NCBI GenBank assembly: GCA_021613375.1
Contig: CM038716.1
Location: 11,554,274-11,618,273 of the forward strand
Direction: 5' to 3'
Source: Megaleporinus macrocephalus
Taxonomy: Eukaryota > Chordata > Actinopteri > Characiformes > Anostomidae
Length of the DNA stretch: 64,000 nucleotides
Shown: positions 10,961 through 22,205 of the stretch, in pieces
Numbering within the stretch: the stretch's first letter is position 1
Layout: every line of letters begins with the position of its first letter
Notes under the pieces: generated by a model
Seen by the model: the letters and a program-made list of their open reading frames with translations, nothing else
Databases searched by the model: none
Told to the model about the DNA's origin: nothing
Made by a program: the position numbers and the translations under genes

Positions 10961-13740
10961 TAACAGGTGGACCAGCAGTCTCCATTCACAGTCGCAACTC
11001 AAAGCAACTGGTTGGCTATGTGGCCAAAAGTATGTGGACGCGTGACTGTTGCACCTATATGAGCTCATTGGACATCCAAATCCCAACCATGGGGATTTCT
11101 GTCAAGTCAGGGGACAGTCATAGTCCCTATCTAAACTAACAGTTGGACCAGCAGTCTTCATTTACGACCGCAACTCACAGCAATTGGTTGGCTATGTGGC
11201 CAAAAGTATGTGGACACGTGACTGTTGCACCTATATATGCTCATTAGACATCCCAACCATGGGGGTTTCTATGGAGTTAGGGTATAGATATGTTCCCTAT
11301 CTAAACTAACAGGTGGACCAGCAGTCTTTATTCACGACCGCAACTCACAGCAATTGGTAGGCTATATGGCCAAAAGTATGTGGACACATGACTGCCGCAA
11401 CTATATATGCTTGTTGGACATCCCAATCCCAACCATGGGGGTTTCTATGAAGTAAGGGGACAGTTATGTTCCCTATCTAAACTAAAAGGTGGACCAGCAG
11501 TTTTTATTCACTACCACAACTCACAGCAACTGGTAGGCTATATGGCCAAAAGTATGTGGACAAATGACTGCCGCGCCTATATGAGCTTGTTGGACATCCC
11601 AATCCCAACCATGGGGGTTTCTATGGAGTTAGGGTATAGTTATGTTCCCTATCTAAACTAACAGGTGGACCAGCAGTCTTCATTTATGGCTGCAATTCAA
11701 AGCAATTGGTAGGCTATATGGCCGAAAGTATGTGGACGCGTGACTGTTGCATCTATATGAGCTCATTGGACATCCAAATCCCAACCATGGGGATTTCTGT
11801 CAAGTCAGGGGACAGTCATAGTCCCTATCTAAACTAACAGTTGGACCAGCAGTCTTCATTTACGACCACAACTCACAGCAGGCTATATGGCCAAAAGTAT
11901 GTGGACAAGTGAACGTCGCGCCTATATGAGCTTGTTGGACATTTCAATCCCAACCATGGGGATTTCTAGGAAGTTAGGGAACAGTCATAGTCCCTATCTA
12001 AACTAACAGGTGGACCAGCAGTTTTCATTCATGGCCGCAACTTAAAGCAACTGGTAGGATATATGGCCAAAAGTATGTGGACACATGACTGTCGCGCCTG
12101 TATAAGCTCGTTGGACACCCAATCCCAACCATAGGGGTTTCTATGGAGTTAGGGGATAGTTATGTTCCCTATCTAAACTAACAGGTGGACCAGCAGTCTT
12201 CATTCACAGCCGCAACTCACAGCAACTGGTTGGCTATGTGGCCAAAAGTATGTGGACGCATGACTGTTGCACCTATATGAGCTCATTGGACAAACAAATC
12301 CCAACAATGGGGATTTCTGTGACGTTAGAGGACAATTATATTATCAATCTAAACTAACAGGTGGACCAGCAGTCTTCATTTATGGCTGCAATTCAAAGCA
12401 ACTGATAGGCTATATGGCCAAAAGTATATGGACACATGACTGTCACGCCTGTACGAGCTTGTTGGACACCCAATCCCAACCATAGGGGTTTCTATGGAGT
12501 TAGGGTATAGTTATGTTCCCTATCTAAACTAACAGGTGGACCAGCAGTCTTTATTCACAACCGCAACTCACAGCAATTGGTAGGCTATATGACCAAAAGT
12601 ATGTGGGCACAATACTCTCACACCTGTATGAGCTTGTTGGACATCCAAATCCCAACCATGTAGATTTCTAGGAAGTTAGGGGACAGTCATAGTCCTTATC
12701 TAAACTAACAGTTGGACCAGCAGTCTTCATTCACAACCACAACTCACAGCAGGCTATATGGCCAAAAGTATGTGGACAAGTGACCGTCGCGCCCATATGA
12801 CCTTGTTGGACATCTCAATCCCAACCATGGGGATTTCTAGGAAGTTAGGGGACAGTCATAGTCATAGTCCCTATCTAAACCAGCAGTCTTCATTCACAAG
12901 CCGCACTCACAGCAACTGGCAGGATATATGGGCAAAAGTATGTGGACGCATGACTCTCACGCCTATATGAGCTTGTTGGACATCCCAATCCCAACCATAG
13001 GGATTTCTAGGAAATTAGAGGATGATGATGATCCCTATCTAAACTAACAGGGGGGCCAGCAGTTTTTTATTCATGACCGCAGCTCACAGAATCTGGTATG
13101 GCCAAAAGTATGTGGACAAGTGACTGTCGCGCCTATATGAGCTTGTGGACATACCAATCCCAACCATGGGGATTTCTGTGAAGTCAGGGGACTGTCTTAG
13201 TCCCTATCTAAATTAACAGGTGGACCAGCAGTCTTCATTAGTTACCGCAGTTCACATAATCTGCTTGGTAATATGGCCAAAAGTATGTAGACACATTCTT
13301 TATTTTTTATTTGGATGCCCATTAGCTTCCACTATGTGGTCGCTAGTCTTCCTTGGGTTCACACAAAAACAAAATCAATCAAAATAAACAAACAATCAAG
13401 AATCAACATAAATCAGGCAAATGCAACAGAAGACAAAAACTGAACAAAACCAAAATCCAAAAACATGACATTAAAAATTAAAATAAAAAGACGGAGAGGT
13501 TGTTGTACATCCCAATGCCAACCAAGTTAGAGGACAGTTATGTTCCCTATCTAAACTAACAGGTGGACCAGCAGTCTTCATTCACGGCCGCACTCACAGC
13601 AATTGATAGGCTATGTGGCCAAAAGTATTTAGACATGTGACTGTTGCGCCTATATGAGCTCGTTGGCCATCCCAATCTCAACCGTGGGGGTTTCTATGAA
13701 GTTAGGGGACAGTTATGTTCCCTATCTAAACTAACAGGTG
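10961..13740. repeat. ~175-bp satellite with a Tc1-like end motif
   Basis: About 15 tandem units of 170-177 bp. Landmarks in each unit are GGTGGACCAGCAGTCTTCAT, then GCAACTCACAGCAA, then TGGCCAAAAGTATGTGGAC, then CCCAACCATGGGGATTTCT, then GTCCCTATCTAAACTAACAG. The segment GGCCAAAAGTATGTGGACA, followed by TGACTGT..CACCTATATG, resembles the terminal sequence of a fish Tc1-like element, so the monomer probably derives from a transposon end. The array is interrupted by an insertion at 13292-13505. The monomer length is close to many centromeric satellites, but only ~15 copies are present. Confidence 0.93.
13292..13505 (-). mobile_element. Insertion in the 175-bp satellite, LINE/SINE 3'-end-like
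   Basis: About 210 bp of unrelated sequence splits a satellite unit. It starts with TTTATTTTTTATTTGGATGC and CCCATTAGCTTCCACTA. Read in reverse, this resembles the 3' end of non-LTR elements widespread in fish, ending in AATAAA-like sequence. The rest is A-rich (CAAAAACAAAATCAATCAAA). Family not assigned. Confidence 0.5.
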
Positions 13741-14704
13741 TACCTATCGCCACTACTTGAAGAACGCCAACGGACACCACTTGGAATGACTTTGTTTACA
13801 CCTCAATGGATTGATTATTTTAAAAGATGGATGGAAGTCAAGATTGAAGGCGTCAGGAAGGGGAGGAAGGCTACCAACCCGTCAATGGGATACAAATGGA
13901 GATTAGCTGGAAGCTGGAAGTGAATGGGATGGGTAGTTACTGAGCACCGTTGATCACCCCCCGTCACCACCACCATACCCCTGCGGGACGACGGCTCAGC
14001 TCTGGCACAGCTCCACTGGGTCCAACGTCGGCAAATAAACTTTCCCAAGAGTGTGGGAGCCTTTTTCGCTTCGGGCCTGTCTGCCTCTCTCTCTTTCGCT
14101 CTCTCTCGCCTCAGTAATAGAATAGCGCTCAGTGAGGCATGCTGTGATGAACAGGGCGGAGGACGGCGAGCGCTGCGGGAGGGATTTACGTTTCTAATCA
14201 GTCAGATTTAGTGTGAATGAAACCTGCCTTGCTTTGCTTTATGGCTCAGTTCATTATCAGCGCCCACACCGCTGCGATGAGGTGAAGAGAGAAAGCGCTG
14301 GTTTGTCCATTAACTCTAAAACCTCTTCTGTTTCAGTGTGTCTGCTCCAGCGCTGGCTTCGCCTAGCTCGGAAAAATGAACAGAAATGAAAATTCCAAAG
14401 ATTTGTTTCGGAAAATCTGCATAATTAAACGGTCAGGATGCAAATGAAGTCACTTAGAGTGGTTGAATGTTCTAGAGAGCCAGTTCTGTTCACTGTGGTG
14501 GTGAAACCCGATGCTTGTTTTTTTATAGTTTAGGTTGAAACGGTTTGGATGTTTAGCATATTTTGAAATTCCATTCATGCTGGAGGGGAAGAAAACCCAA
14601 TTTTTGTTATATGTGTTGCAGAGACCTGTTTTTTTTCACACCAAGCCACTCTAAAAGCATTTCCACACCTGTAGTTCGTTTCACTGGTCTAGATCAGTTA
14701 ATGA
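13741..14704. other. Non-repetitive stretch, no gene recognised
   Basis: The first ~180 bp (to 13923) are open on the plus strand with no known domain. 14040-14115 contains a CTCTCTTTCGCTCTCTCTCG pyrimidine tract. No mobile-element signature is visible up to 14700. Confidence 0.35.
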
Positions 14705-14740
14705 GTTTGCTTTGCACTGGATAAGAGCGTCTGCTAAAAG
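14705..14740 (+). mobile_element. LINE 3'-end scrap
   Basis: TTTGCACTGGATAAGAGCGT followed by CTGCTAAA matches the common 3' terminus of a fish LINE. Its reverse complement opens the copy at 42382. It directly abuts element B copy 1 and replaces B's first ~70 bp. Confidence 0.6.
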
Positions 14741-15712
14741 TTTTATTTCATTACTTAAAATGTTTAGTATGTTCTACTATTTTGAAAGAAGAACTGAGTA
14801 CACTAATATTTTTAAGTTGAACAAACTTAAAACATCAGGTTTTAGCTTGGACCACGCCCCTGTAGCACCTTGCCAGATTCTCATTGGTCAGTTCAGTCAA
14901 GACTAGTTTGAGTTGTTTAGTGGAGCTTGTAAAGGTTTTGAAGTCTTTTTCTATTTTCACTGTGAGATTTGGTGTTTTCTGAGTTTAACTTCTTTTCCTC
15001 GGACAGAAACTCTGTAGTGCTGGGATTTCTCTACAGTGGACATTTTCTCCATTGTTTTCTTTTCTTGAAGAACTACAGAGGACTACAATTAACCAAGCCG
15101 CCATCTTCCCTCTCTTTTTCTCATTCTGGAACTTGGTAAGTTGTTTTCCGTGTTCAAGTGGTGTAAAACTGTTGTTCTGCAGTTGATGCTGATCTAAAGT
15201 TAGAAAATGTAATTTACTGTGTTTTTATCATTTCAATGTGTAAACTGTATTTAAGAATTATTGTAAGATAAACAGTTTTCTAACTAGACCAATCAAAACC
15301 AGTCATCATCACTACTGAACCCTTCAAGAGTCAGAATCATCCTAGATGATCCCAGTGATGTCATTTTAAATAAAATTAAACTAAATGTAACTGCTGTCTG
15401 TGTTCTTTTGATGTAGAGAACATCAGCTTTTTATGGAGACTAGTTTTAAGTTTTTTAACAACTTAACTCTGACTACAGGAAACTCAATGTTGAGTTGAAT
15501 TAAATGGTCAGTAGGGTTGATTTTACTAAATATTTTAAGTACAAACAGTTTAGATTTCATTGTATTCCACTCAATTGATCACTTCCAGTCTATTTGACAT
15601 TTAAGTTGATTTTACTCAAACCATTAGATTTTCTCTAGTTTGCATTACTTCAGTATTTTAAGGTAATCACTCAAACTCTTTAAGTACAATCAACTTATCC
15701 TGGTTTACAGCG
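14741..15712 (+). mobile_element. Dispersed element B, copy 1
   Basis: About 970 bp that recurs at high identity at 27884-29730, 43983-44820 (reverse), 47731-48732 and 63953-64000. Full copies begin TACACTGTTAACC and end GGTTTACAGTG, which are imperfect inverted repeats, so B is probably a non-autonomous DNA transposon. No transposase is encoded. The left end is lost here to a LINE scrap. Internally it has promoter-like and splice-site-like sequences (separate entry) and a 3' third rich in TTAAGTACAA and GTTGATTTTACTC words. Confidence 0.8.
14852..15141 (+). promoter_or_regulatory. Promoter-like module with splice donor inside element B
   Basis: In order: CCACGCCCC (14852-14860, KLF/Sp1-type box), ATTGG (14883-14887, inverted CCAAT box), a pyrimidine tract ending CTTTTCCTCGGACAG at 15006 (acceptor-like), CCGCCATCTT at about 15099-15108 (YY1-type site as found just downstream of many vertebrate start sites), a TCTCTTTTTCTC pyrimidine stretch, and ACTTG followed by GTAAGT at 15136 (a near-perfect 5' splice donor). 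The GC box, CCAAT box, donor and YY1 site recur in copies 3 and 4; copy 2 lacks the acceptor tract and has CTGCCATCTT. Motifs are seen; promoter function is inference. Confidence 0.45.
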
Positions 15713-15965
15713 TAGTCCTTCTTCAGTGGACACAGGACGCCGCCCACAGAACACTGTTGTCTTGATAGTTTTGGTTGGTGGACGATTCTCAGTCCAGCAG
15801 GGACAATGAGGAGGTGTTTAAGCACTCCAGCAGCACGCACGACACACACTAACCCACTGAGAATAGTCCACCTTCCCTGTGGGGGTCCTGTGGGGGTCCT
15901 GACCATTAAAAAACAGGGTAATAAAGTATACAGAGAATCAGATGAACTCCAGTCTGTAAGTGTAA
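15713..15965 (+). mobile_element. Dispersed element A fragment
   Basis: Contains CTTCTTCAGTGGACACAGGA, GGTTGGTGGACGATTCTCAG, GTGGGGGTCCTGACCATT and GTATACAGAGAATCAGATGA. These landmarks recur at 22805-22955, 54600-54720 and 55345-55812. It is a non-coding interspersed repeat that I recognise as common in fish genomes, but I cannot name its family. It abuts the end of element B copy 1. Confidence 0.65.
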
Positions 15966-16411
15966 AATAAAGAAAGCAAGTTAGTTTGAACTGAAAGCGT
16001 TTGGGTCACCAAACATTTGACAGGCAGTGTGAAGAAACCGGGTTCTGCAGAGGACGCAAGGTCACCGGCGGAAGCCCAATCCTCAGATTGTTCCGTTAAC
16101 AATTTCAGATAGTGGAGCTTAAGGCGACGGGGAAATGGTGGGAGCTTAATAACAGCATGCTGCTCCTTCAGAGTGTGGAGGTGGTCCGTCCACAGAGTGG
16201 TGATACACGTGAGATACATGGTGATGCCTCTAAGGAGGGAGAGTGTAGTGCGGTGTGTTTGACTGTTAGCTGGTGTTAGTATGTGTTGAGTTAGTGTGTT
16301 TTAAATACGTTCAGGCAGGTGTCTGTGCTGAAGTGCTTTGTAATGTGTTTATGGTTAAAGTTAAACAAATGCAGGTGATGCAGCGGATCAATTACTGAAA
16401 ACTGAGCAGTG
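15966..16411. other. Non-repetitive stretch with a minus-strand open frame
   Basis: On the minus strand 15938-16219 is open for 93 codons. Residues in the stretch IKLPPFPRRLKLHYLKLL and SEDWASAGDLASSAEPGF look protein-like in composition, but I recognise no family. The frame ends inside the flanking element A, so a host gene reading through seems unlikely. It may be a decayed transposon coding segment. Confidence 0.3.
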
Positions 16412-16425
16412 TACACACACACACA

Positions 16426-16486
<61 letters not shown>
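16412..16486. repeat. (CA)n microsatellite
   Basis: About 36 CA dinucleotides with one CT interruption. Confidence 0.97.
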
Positions 16487-16488
<2 letters not shown>

Positions 16489-16587
16489 ACGTATGTATTC
16501 AGTGTTTATTTTATTTTAATTTCTTTATATTTAATTAGATTTTTTGTATTCTGAGCTGCATGTTTATGTATGAAAGGTGCAATATAA

Positions 16588-16735
16588 ACACACACACACA
16601 CACACACACAAACACACACTTACATATATGTCCTCACATACATGTATTAATGTGTGTAAATGCTGTATCTGTCTATCTATAACTATCTCTTTCTCTGTCT
16701 CTATACACACACAATATATATATATATATACTGTT
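16588..16735. repeat. Short CA and TA microsatellites
   Basis: (CA)n at about 16588-16618 and (TA)n at about 16714-16731, separated by non-repetitive sequence with ATCTGTCTATCTATAACT. Confidence 0.85.
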
Positions 16736-16739
16736 TGTG

Positions 16740-17286
16740 TGAGTGCATGGTTTGCATATGTGTGTGTATATGTTTGTGTGTATCGTGTGTATATAGAGAC
16801 AGCATATATATATGTGTGTTTGTGTGTGTGTTTATATGTGTATGTAATGCTGTGTCTGTCTGTGTGTGTGTGTTTATATATGTATGTAATGGTGTGTGTG
16901 TGTGTGTGTGTGTTTATATATGTATGCAATGGTGTGTGTGTGTGTTTGTTTATATATGTATGTAATAGTGTGTGTGTGTGTTTATATATATATGTAATGG
17001 TGTGTGTGTGTGTGTGTGTGTGTGTGTTTATATATGTATGTAATGCTGTGTGTGTGTGTGTTTATATATGTATGTAATGGTGTGTGTGTGTTTATATATG
17101 TATGTAATGCTGTGTGTGTGTGTGTGTGTTTATATATGTATGTAATGGTGTGTGTGTGTGTTTATATATGTATGTAATGCTGTGTGTGTGTGTATGTTTA
17201 TATATGTATGTAATGCTGTGTGTTTGTGTGTGTGTTTATATATGTATGTAATGGTGTGTGTGTGTGTGTTTATATATGTATGTAAT

Positions 17287-17335
<49 letters not shown>

Positions 17336-17350
17336 ATATATGTATGTAAT

Positions 17351-17391
<41 letters not shown>

Positions 17392-17406
17392 ATATATGTA
17401 TGTAAT

Positions 17407-17447
<41 letters not shown>

Positions 17448-17609
17448 ATATATGTATGTAATGGAGTGTGTGTGTGTGTGTGTGTGTGTGTTTATATATG
17501 TATGTAATGGTGTGTGTGTGTTTATATATGTATGTAATGGCGTGTGTGTTTGCGTGTTTTATATATGTATGTAATTGTGTGTGTGTGTGTGTTTATATAT
17601 GTATGTAAT

Positions 17610-17644
<35 letters not shown>

Positions 17645-17755
17645 ATATATGTATGTAATGCTGTGTGTGTGTGTTTGTGTTTATATATGTATGTAATGGT
17701 GTGTGTGTGTGTTTATATATGTATGTAATGCTGTGTGTTTGTGTATGCCTGTGTG
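16740..17755. repeat. Compound TG-run / TTTATATATGTATGTAATGG minisatellite
   Basis: About 20 units. Each is a TG run of variable length (8 to over 40 bases) followed by the invariant spacer TTTATATATGTATGTAATGG (or GCTG). The spacer is far more constant than the TG run. The tract is purine-pyrimidine alternating over long distances, a composition able to adopt Z-DNA. Open frames here (CVCVCV, YICM) are artefacts. Confidence 0.95.
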
Positions 17756-17951
17756 TAAATGTATTTTGCTTGAATTTGTGTAAGACTGGATGTTTGTATA
17801 CATGTATGTGTGTATCTGTGTGAATGCCTGTGTGTATGTGTGTTTTATGTGTGTGTTTGGGAATGTATTTGAGAATTAATGTTTGTGTGTGTGTATATGT
17901 AATTGTATATGTATATGTATGTGGGAATGTATTTTAGAATGCATAGTTGCG

Positions 17952-18002
<51 letters not shown>

Positions 18003-18249
18003 TTGTAAATGTGTGTGAATGTATTTTAGAATGAATTTATGTGTGTGTGTTTGTGTGTGTGTATGTGTAATTGTATATGTATATGTATGTGGGAATGTAT
18101 TTTAGAATGAATAGTTGTGTGTTTGTGTGTGTGTATGTGTAATTGTATATGTATATGTATGTGGGAATGTATTTTAGAATGAATAGTTGTGTGTTTGTGT
18201 GTGTGTGTATGTGTATTTGTAAATGTGTGTGAATGTATTTTAGAATGAA

Positions 18250-18296
<47 letters not shown>

Positions 18297-18378
18297 TTGT
18301 GTAAATATGTCTGTAGTGTGTGTGTGTGTGTGTATGTGTATTTGTAAATGTGTGTGAATGTATTTTAGAATGAATGTA

Positions 18379-18427
<49 letters not shown>

Positions 18428-18470
18428 TTGTGTAAATATGTCTGTAGTGTGTGTGTGTGTGTTTGTATGT
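17756..18470. repeat. Degenerate TG-rich minisatellite
   Basis: Continuation of the TG tract with a second spacer type, GGGAATGTATTTTAGAATGA, recurring about six times at ~75-125-bp spacing between TG runs. Uninterrupted TG runs of over 30 bases occur at 17958-18000, 18253-18294 and 18382-18425. Confidence 0.9.
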
Positions 18471-18669
18471 GCATAACTACAAGCTTTTACTGCAGATTTG
18501 ATCAGATATGAAGTCTTTCATCCCTCCGTGTGTCTGCGGCACCACACTATCACTTTCCTCTCGTCTGTAAACGGCCTGGAAACAGTAAACAGCCGGGAGA
18601 AGCTCCGCCGCTCTCAACTCTTACACAGACATTTAGTGTAGAAACAAGCCGAGCAAAACAAACAACAGT

Positions 18670-18670
<1 letters not shown>

Positions 18671-18730
<60 letters not shown>

Positions 18731-18738
18731 ACACACAG
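18671..18738. repeat. (CA)n microsatellite
   Basis: About 33 CA units with one CATA interruption. The repeat strand is opposite to that of the TG tract 200 bp upstream. Confidence 0.97.
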
Positions 18739-19379
18739 CTGAGGAACTCCTACCATCTACATCAAATCAAACCTACTCATCACTGTCTGACACATCTGTC
18801 ATTGATCACTTCTGACAATAGTCTGTTGACTTGAAACTCACTTAGACTATAAGCTGGCTAGTATAAACACAAGTGGCCTAGTGGGTCTAAGCCCCGCCCT
18901 CTCCTTTAAAGAAAAAACTAATAAACACACGTTTTCATTTTTGCCACCCACATTATTGCAGCTGCTGGTAATAAATGACTTAAAGCTTATGATTTTGGGC
19001 TTCTGTGGCAAGACTGGATTAAGACCCCCCCATAGCCCCTGGGTGTTGATGCTCGAAGGCCCCCCTTACCCCCTGCTGCCACCCGAGTCACCCCAGCAGG
19101 CATCCACACACATTATGCATATCCACTGCAAGCGGTGGGCCAGATTCATAACCCTCTGCTGTAACAGGGCACAACAAGCAGAGCAGTAAATAAAAACTAT
19201 ACATCAAGTCACCGCTGGGGAGTTCTGAGCAAGAGCCAATCAAAATGCACATGCAAATGAGGTCATACGTATTCAAATACGCTCACCGGGTGAAGCTCCA
19301 GTTGATTTGCCAAAACTGACATGGTAGAAGAAAAGAAAACAAAGGAAGAAATAAAAATTCTCAGCAACAGAGCCATGAA
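18739..19379. other. Non-repetitive stretch, no gene recognised
   Basis: Contains a C-rich patch (19025-19100) and CTAAGCCCCGCCCTCTCCTT at 18878-18897. Plus-strand frame 18881-19189 has no known domain. Confidence 0.35.
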
Positions 19380-20230
19380 GAAATTCAGAAATTGTTGTTG
19401 ATACTACAAACATTTGATTTTAACTTAAAAAAAGCTTTTATTTTAACATATCACAATTTAACATTTAATAAGTATATGTTAAAATAATGTTATGTTAAAA
19501 CATAACATACACAAATAAAAATAAAATATTAAACTGTAATTTTAACAAACTAAAAATTTATATTTACTAATTAAAGTGTACTTTTAACATATAAAATCCA
19601 ATTTTTAATTGTAGGAATTAGATTTATATCATAAATGACTTCTGATTATTGTGTTTGCCATAAAAATGTTTATTAACATTAGGCTAAATCTGCAGTATTT
19701 TTTGTTACAATTCAGAATTTCACGTGCTTAAATTCTGATTACTATAAAAAGTCAATTCAGTGTTAATTTTCTTCTTTTATTGATCCCAAGAATTGAGTTC
19801 ATATGTGAACAATTTATTTCAACAAGCAAGTATTTGATTCTTGATATCAGAAATCTGATTTGCAAATATGAATATAATATGAGTAATAAAACATAAGATT
19901 TTAGCTAGGAAAAATCAGTTCACTAGTTAGTAGTGAATTTTCCCAGTTAGCATGTGATGTTCTTATGTTTGAACTGGGGACAGGGAGTGAATGGATCATT
20001 GCATAACCAATTTTTCTGATTTTTGTTGATCTTAGAAATTCCATTAGTCTTGAAAAAAATTGAAAAATGAAAAATTTCTAAGAAAAAAGCTTAAACATTT
20101 CATGAGTTAAGAAAAAATATATATATTTTAATAAATTCATGAAAATGTGAAAAATCAATACAAAATCAAAAATTCATAAAAAATGATTAAATCGTAAAAA
20201 ATCATTAAAAAAACAGAAATTCATAAAGTG
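19380..20230. other. AT-rich stretch
   Basis: Strongly AT-rich, with repeated words such as TTAACATAT, AAAAATTCAT and AAATCATTAAAAAA. No open frame longer than noise. It could be the decayed A-rich body of an old element. Nothing more specific is visible. Confidence 0.5.
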
Positions 20231-20439
20231 GTGAACATGAGTGGTGAGTGGTGAACCAACTTCAGCACTCAACTGCTGGATGTTAGCTAATGCTAATATT
20301 AGCTCATTTCACTGTTAGCATTCCAAATCTACTCAAAGTTAAACTTTAGAATTTCATGCAACAGCCAACCAGAATCAAAAAGCTGATTTCTAAATTCGCA
20401 AAACCTTTATAAGAATAAACATAGTTAGTGGCAATAGCA

Positions 20440-22205
20440 GGTAGTACAAGGTGGGTGTTTCTAATAAAGTGGCCAGTTAGTAGAAATACATGGCAGGTGT
20501 TTCTAATAAAGTGGCCAGTTAGTAGAAATACAAGGCCGGTGTTTCCAATAAAGCACAAGGTGGGTGTTTCTAATAATGTGGCCAGTTAATGTTAGTACAA
20601 TGCAATGTATGTGTTTCTAATAAAGTGGCCAGTTAATGAAAATACAAGGCAGGTGTTTCTAATAAAGTGCCCAGCGAGTAGAAATACAAGGCAGGTGTTT
20701 CTAATAAAGTGGCCAGCGAGTAGAAATACAAGACAGGTGTTTCTAATAAAATGGCCAGTGAGTGATAGTACAAGGTGGGTGTTTCTAATAAAGTGGCCAG
20801 TGTGTAGAAATACAAGGCAGGTGTTTCTAATAAAGTAGCTAGTTAGGGTTAGTACAAGGTGGGTGTTTCTAATAAAGTGGCCAGCGAGTAGAAATACAAG
20901 GCAGGTGTTTCTAATAAAGTGGCCAGCGAGTAGAAATACAAGGCAGGTGTTTGTATTAAAGTGGCCAGTTAGTAGAAATACAAGGGTGGTGTTTCTAATA
21001 AAGTGGCCAGTTAGTAGAAATACAAGGATGGTGTTTCTAATAAAGTGGCCAGTGAGTGATGGTACAAGGCAGGTGTTTCTAATAAAGTGGCCTGTTAGTA
21101 GAAATACAAGGCAGGTTTTTCTAATAAAGTGGCCAGTGTGTAGAAATACAAGGCATGTGTTTCTAATAAAGTAGCTAGTTAGGGTTAGTACAAGGTGGGT
21201 GTTTCTAATAAAGTGGCCAGCGAGTAGAAATACAAGACAGGTGTTTCTAATAAAGTGGCCAGTGAGTGATAGTACAAGGTGGGTGTTTCTAATAAAGTGG
21301 CTAGTGTGTAGAAATAAAAGGCAGGTGTTTCTAATAAAGTAGCTAGTTAGGGTTAGTACAAGGTGGGTGTTTCTAATAAAGTGGCCAGTGAGTAATAGCA
21401 CAGTTAGTATAAATACAAGGCAGATGATTCTAATAAAGTGGCCAGCGAGTAGAAATACAAGGCATGTGTTTCTAATAAAGTGGACAGTGAGTGATAGTAC
21501 AGTTAGTATAAATACAAGGCAGATGATTCTAATAAAGTGGCCAGCGAGTAGAAATACAAGGCAGGTGTTTCTAATAAAGTGGCCAGCGAGTAGAAATACA
21601 AGGCAGGTGTTTCTAATAAAGTAGCTAGCTAGGGTTAGTACAAGGTGGGTGTTTCTAATAAAGTGGCCAGTGAGTAAAAGCACAGTTAGTATAAATACAA
21701 GGCAGATGATTCTAATAAAGTGGCCAGCGAGTAGAAATACAAGGCAGGTGTTTCTAATAAAGTAGCTAGTTAGGGTTAGTACAAGGTGGGTGTTTCTAAT
21801 AAAGTGGCCAGCGAGTAGAAATACAAGACAGGTGTTTCTAATAAAGTGGCCAGTGAGTAGAAATACAAGGCAGGTGTTTCTAATAAAGTGGCTAGTTAGG
21901 GTTCGTACAAGGTGGGTGTTTCTAATAAAGTGGCCAGTGAGTAATAGCACAGTTAGTATAAATACAAGGCAGGTGTTTCTAATAAAGTGGCTAGCGAGTA
22001 GAAATACAAGGCATATGATTCTATTAAAGTGGCCAGCGAGTAGAAATACAAGGCATATGATTCTAATAAAGTGGCCAGCGAGTAGAAATACATGGCAGGT
22101 GTTTCTAATAAAGTGGCCAGTGAGTAGAAATACAAGGCAGGTGTTTCTAATAAAGTGACCAGTTAGTAGAAATACAAGACAGGTGTTTCTAATAAAATGG
22201 CCAGT
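20440..22205 (+). repeat. 42-bp minisatellite, array 2
   Basis: About 42 units of 42 bp. Each has GTAGAAATACAAGGCAGGTG followed by TTTCTAATAAAGTGGCCAGC. A longer variant containing GTTAGGGTTAGTACAAGGTG and another with AGCACAGTTAGTATAAATAC recur in fixed order, showing segmental duplication of multi-unit blocks. The core is the reverse complement of array 1 at 3330-4700. A 546-codon minus-strand frame exists only because 42 is a multiple of three. Confidence 0.95.

Noticed and set aside
16577..17574. Cysteine/valine-rich 'proteins' over the TG tract
   Set aside because: Translation of TG dinucleotide runs.
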